Origin: Prosopocoilus inquinatus
Lineage: Eukaryota > Arthropoda > Insecta > Coleoptera > Lucanidae
Assembly: GCA_036172665.1 (NCBI GenBank)
Contig: CM069873.1
Coordinates: forward strand, 36,694,001-36,758,000
Direction: 5' to 3'
Length of the DNA: 64,000 nucleotides
Made by a program: the position numbers and the translations under genes. This document shows positions 62,701-64,000 of the stretch, piece after piece; positions within the stretch are counted from its first letter, which is position 1, and each line of letters begins with the position of its first letter. The notes beneath the pieces are model-generated. The model was not told the DNA's origin and did no database searches. It saw only the letters and a program-made list of their open reading frames with translations.

Positions 62701-64000
62701 CGTATTAGCGTTGTTCCTGTGATGTATCTAATCGATCCTTACTCATCTATCATGTTATTTGACGTTTGGATGGACTCCAGTAACTCTGATGTGAGATACA
62801 AAGTTTTCGGACGCAGCAGAAGCTGGAAATAGTTTTAAACGAAACAACACGTATTAGCGTTGTTCCTGTGATGTATCTAATCGATCCTTACTCATCTATC
62901 ATGTTATTTGACGTTTGGATGGACTCCAGTAACTCTGATGTGAGATACAATGTTCTCGGACGCAGCAGAAGCTGGAAATAGTTTTAAACGAAACAACACG
63001 CATTACCGTTGTTCCTGTGATGTATCTAATCGATCCTTACTCATCTATCATGTTATTTGGCGTCTCGATGGACTCCAGTAACTCTGATGTGAGATACAAA
63101 GTTTTCGGACGCAGCAGAAGCTGGAAATAGTTTTAATCGAAACAACACGCATTAGCGTTGTTCCTGTGATGTATCTAATCGATCCTTACTCATCTATCAT
63201 GTTATTTGACGTTTGGATGGACTCCAGTAGCTCTGATGTGAGATACAAAGTTCTCGGACGCAGCAGAAGCTGGAAATAGTTTTGAACGAAACAAAACGTA
63301 TTAGCGTTGTTCCTGTGATGTATCTGATCGATCCTTACTTATCTACTATGTTATTTGACGTTTCGATGGACTCTAGTAACTCTGATGTGAGATACGAAAT
63401 TTTCGATCGTAGCAGAATCTGGAAATAGTTTTAAATGAAACAACACGCATTAGCGTTGTTCCTGTGATGTATCTAATCGATCCTTACTCATCTATCATGT
63501 TATTTGACGTTTGGATGGACTCCAGTAACTCTGATGTGAGATACAAAGTTCTCGGACGCAGCAGAAGCTGGAAATAGTTTTGAACGAAACAACACGTATT
63601 AGCGTTGTTCCTGTGATGTATCTAATCGATCCTCACTCATCTATCATGTTATTTGACGTTTGGATGGACTCCAGTAACTCTAATGTGAGATACGAAATTT
63701 TCGGGCGCAGCAGAAGCTGGAAATAGTTTTAAACGAAACAACACGCATTAGCGTTGTTCCTGTGATGTATCTAATGGATCCTTACTCATCTATCATGTTA
63801 TTTGACGTTTCGATGGACTCCAGAAACTTTGATGTGAGATACGAAGTTTTCGGACGCAGCAGAAGCTGGAAATAGTTTTAAATGAAACAACACGCATTAG
63901 CGTTGTTCCTGTGATGTATCTAATGGATCCTTACTCATCTATCATGTTATTTGACGTTTCGATGGACTCTAGTACCTCTGATGTGAGATATGAAGTTTTT
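59720..64000. repeat. Downstream copy of the 39.9-44.6 kb region (about 19.5-19.8 kb offset)
   Basis: The H-like unit with gttacttggcgtctcgatag lies at 40059 and 59872 (offset 19813 bp, 133 monomers less 4). Later the ccagacctctg mark lies at 42667 and 62184 (19517 bp, 131 less 2) and the final units match at 19368 bp. Each drop reflects loss or gain of whole monomers in one copy: at 60618 a unit ends with an H-type tttaatcg tail and the H monomer is missing; at about 63660 a cctcactcatc/ttggatgg front is joined to a taactctaatg/ttcgggcg tail and one monomer is missing. The window ends inside this copy. Confidence 0.83.
60319..60468 (+). repeat. 150-bp monomer with single-base insertion
   Basis: An M unit (ggatccttactc, ctagtatctctg) in which gtttttggacgc reads gtttttgggacgc, one extra G at about 60427. 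The 150-bp length is divisible by three, so the frame that normally stops at ggaaatag is joined to the frame running into the next monomer. This produces an 87-codon open frame at 60336-60599, which I do not regard as a gene. Confidence 0.88.

Larger units (their letters stand above)
1..64000 (+). repeat. 149-bp satellite DNA array filling the window
   Basis: Every part of the window is a copy of one 149-bp unit in head-to-tail order on the + strand as given. Unit starts measured at gtatt/gcatt run 296, 445, 594, 743, 892 and so on, and the same register can be followed to the end. About 430 monomers fit. Neighbouring monomers differ at roughly 5-10% of positions, while equivalent monomers in higher-order copies are nearly identical. 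Most units are exactly 149 bp; I found about twenty with small indels. No unrelated sequence interrupts the array. Long homogeneous arrays of a near-nucleosome-length unit are typical of eukaryotic centromeric or pericentromeric heterochromatin; that location is inferred, not shown. I see no tRNA, rRNA, promoter, terminator, CRISPR or transposon sequence. Confidence 0.98.

Noticed and set aside
1..64000. CRISPR array
   Set aside because: The repeats are contiguous 149-bp units with no unique spacers between short direct repeats and no cas-like genes.
1..64000. Tandem repeats within a giant repetitive protein gene
   Set aside because: The unit length is not a multiple of three, all frames contain stops in most monomers, and many small indels are not multiples of three.
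1..64000. rDNA intergenic spacer or subtelomeric repeat
   Set aside because: No rRNA-like sequence and no telomere-type short repeats (TTAGG, TTAGGG or similar arrays) appear in the window.
1..64000. Promoter, transcription start or polyadenylation signals within the monomer
   Set aside because: Short AT-rich strings such as ttttaaa occur once per monomer, but nothing distinguishes them from background in AT-rich DNA, and no transcript evidence is available.
1..64000. Naming the species or a known satellite family
   Set aside because: I do not recognise the monomer with enough certainty. The composition hints at an invertebrate but does not identify one.

Overview
The whole 64 kb window is one uninterrupted, head-to-tail satellite DNA array with a 149-bp monomer, about 430 copies, all in the same orientation. 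I see no unique sequence, no mobile-element insertion, no inversion, no RNA gene and no credible protein gene. The monomer (about 40% G+C by hand count on a consensus) begins here, by convention, at the gtatt/gcatt motif and ends in aaacaacac. This is a eukaryotic chromosome, most likely centromeric or pericentromeric heterochromatin. CpG is not depleted in the consensus (9 CpG where about 6 are expected), which fits an invertebrate with little germline DNA methylation better than a vertebrate or plant. I do not recognise the satellite family, so the species is left open.

Monomers fall into diagnostic subtypes differing at roughly 5-10% of positions, arranged in higher-order repeats (HORs). 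HOR1 is a heptamer (A-B-C-D-E-F-G, exactly 1043 bp) in full or partial copies at about 0-4.3, 11.6-15.2 and 20.6-21.9 kb, with fragments in 23.5-27.5 and 33.6-34.8 kb. HOR2 is an octamer (L-M-N-H-h-I-J-K, 1192 bp) at about 6.8-9.2 and 46.6-49.3 kb, with 9-monomer versions at about 30.1-31.4 and 37.4-38.7 kb. The remainder (about 4.3-6.8, 15.2-20.5, 41.4-46.6 and 49.7-64 kb) is a mosaic of related subtypes without one simple cycle.

Over this lie nested segmental duplications whose offsets are whole numbers of monomers, corrected by a few visible small indels: 1490 bp (10 monomers), 1937/1938 bp (13), 2826 bp (19 less 5 bp), 4320 bp (29 less 1), 5510 bp (37 less 3), 5808 bp, 7291 bp (49 less 10), 8788 bp, 11020 bp and about 19.5-19.8 kb. 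The clearest is a tandem duplication of 7291 bp at 24.2-31.5 and 31.5-38.8 kb whose copies are almost identical. At the junctions sit hybrid monomers whose front belongs to one subtype and whose tail belongs to another, as expected from in-register unequal crossover or a related break-repair process.

The short open frames that can be found are by-products of the repeat. The monomer carries a stop-to-stop frame slightly longer than its own period, and small indels occasionally join it to the next copy. No undescribed gene system is visible. What deserves attention is the repeat architecture, two coexisting HOR families, a CENP-B-box-like segment that is intact in some subtypes and broken in others, and a small dyad across the monomer boundary.
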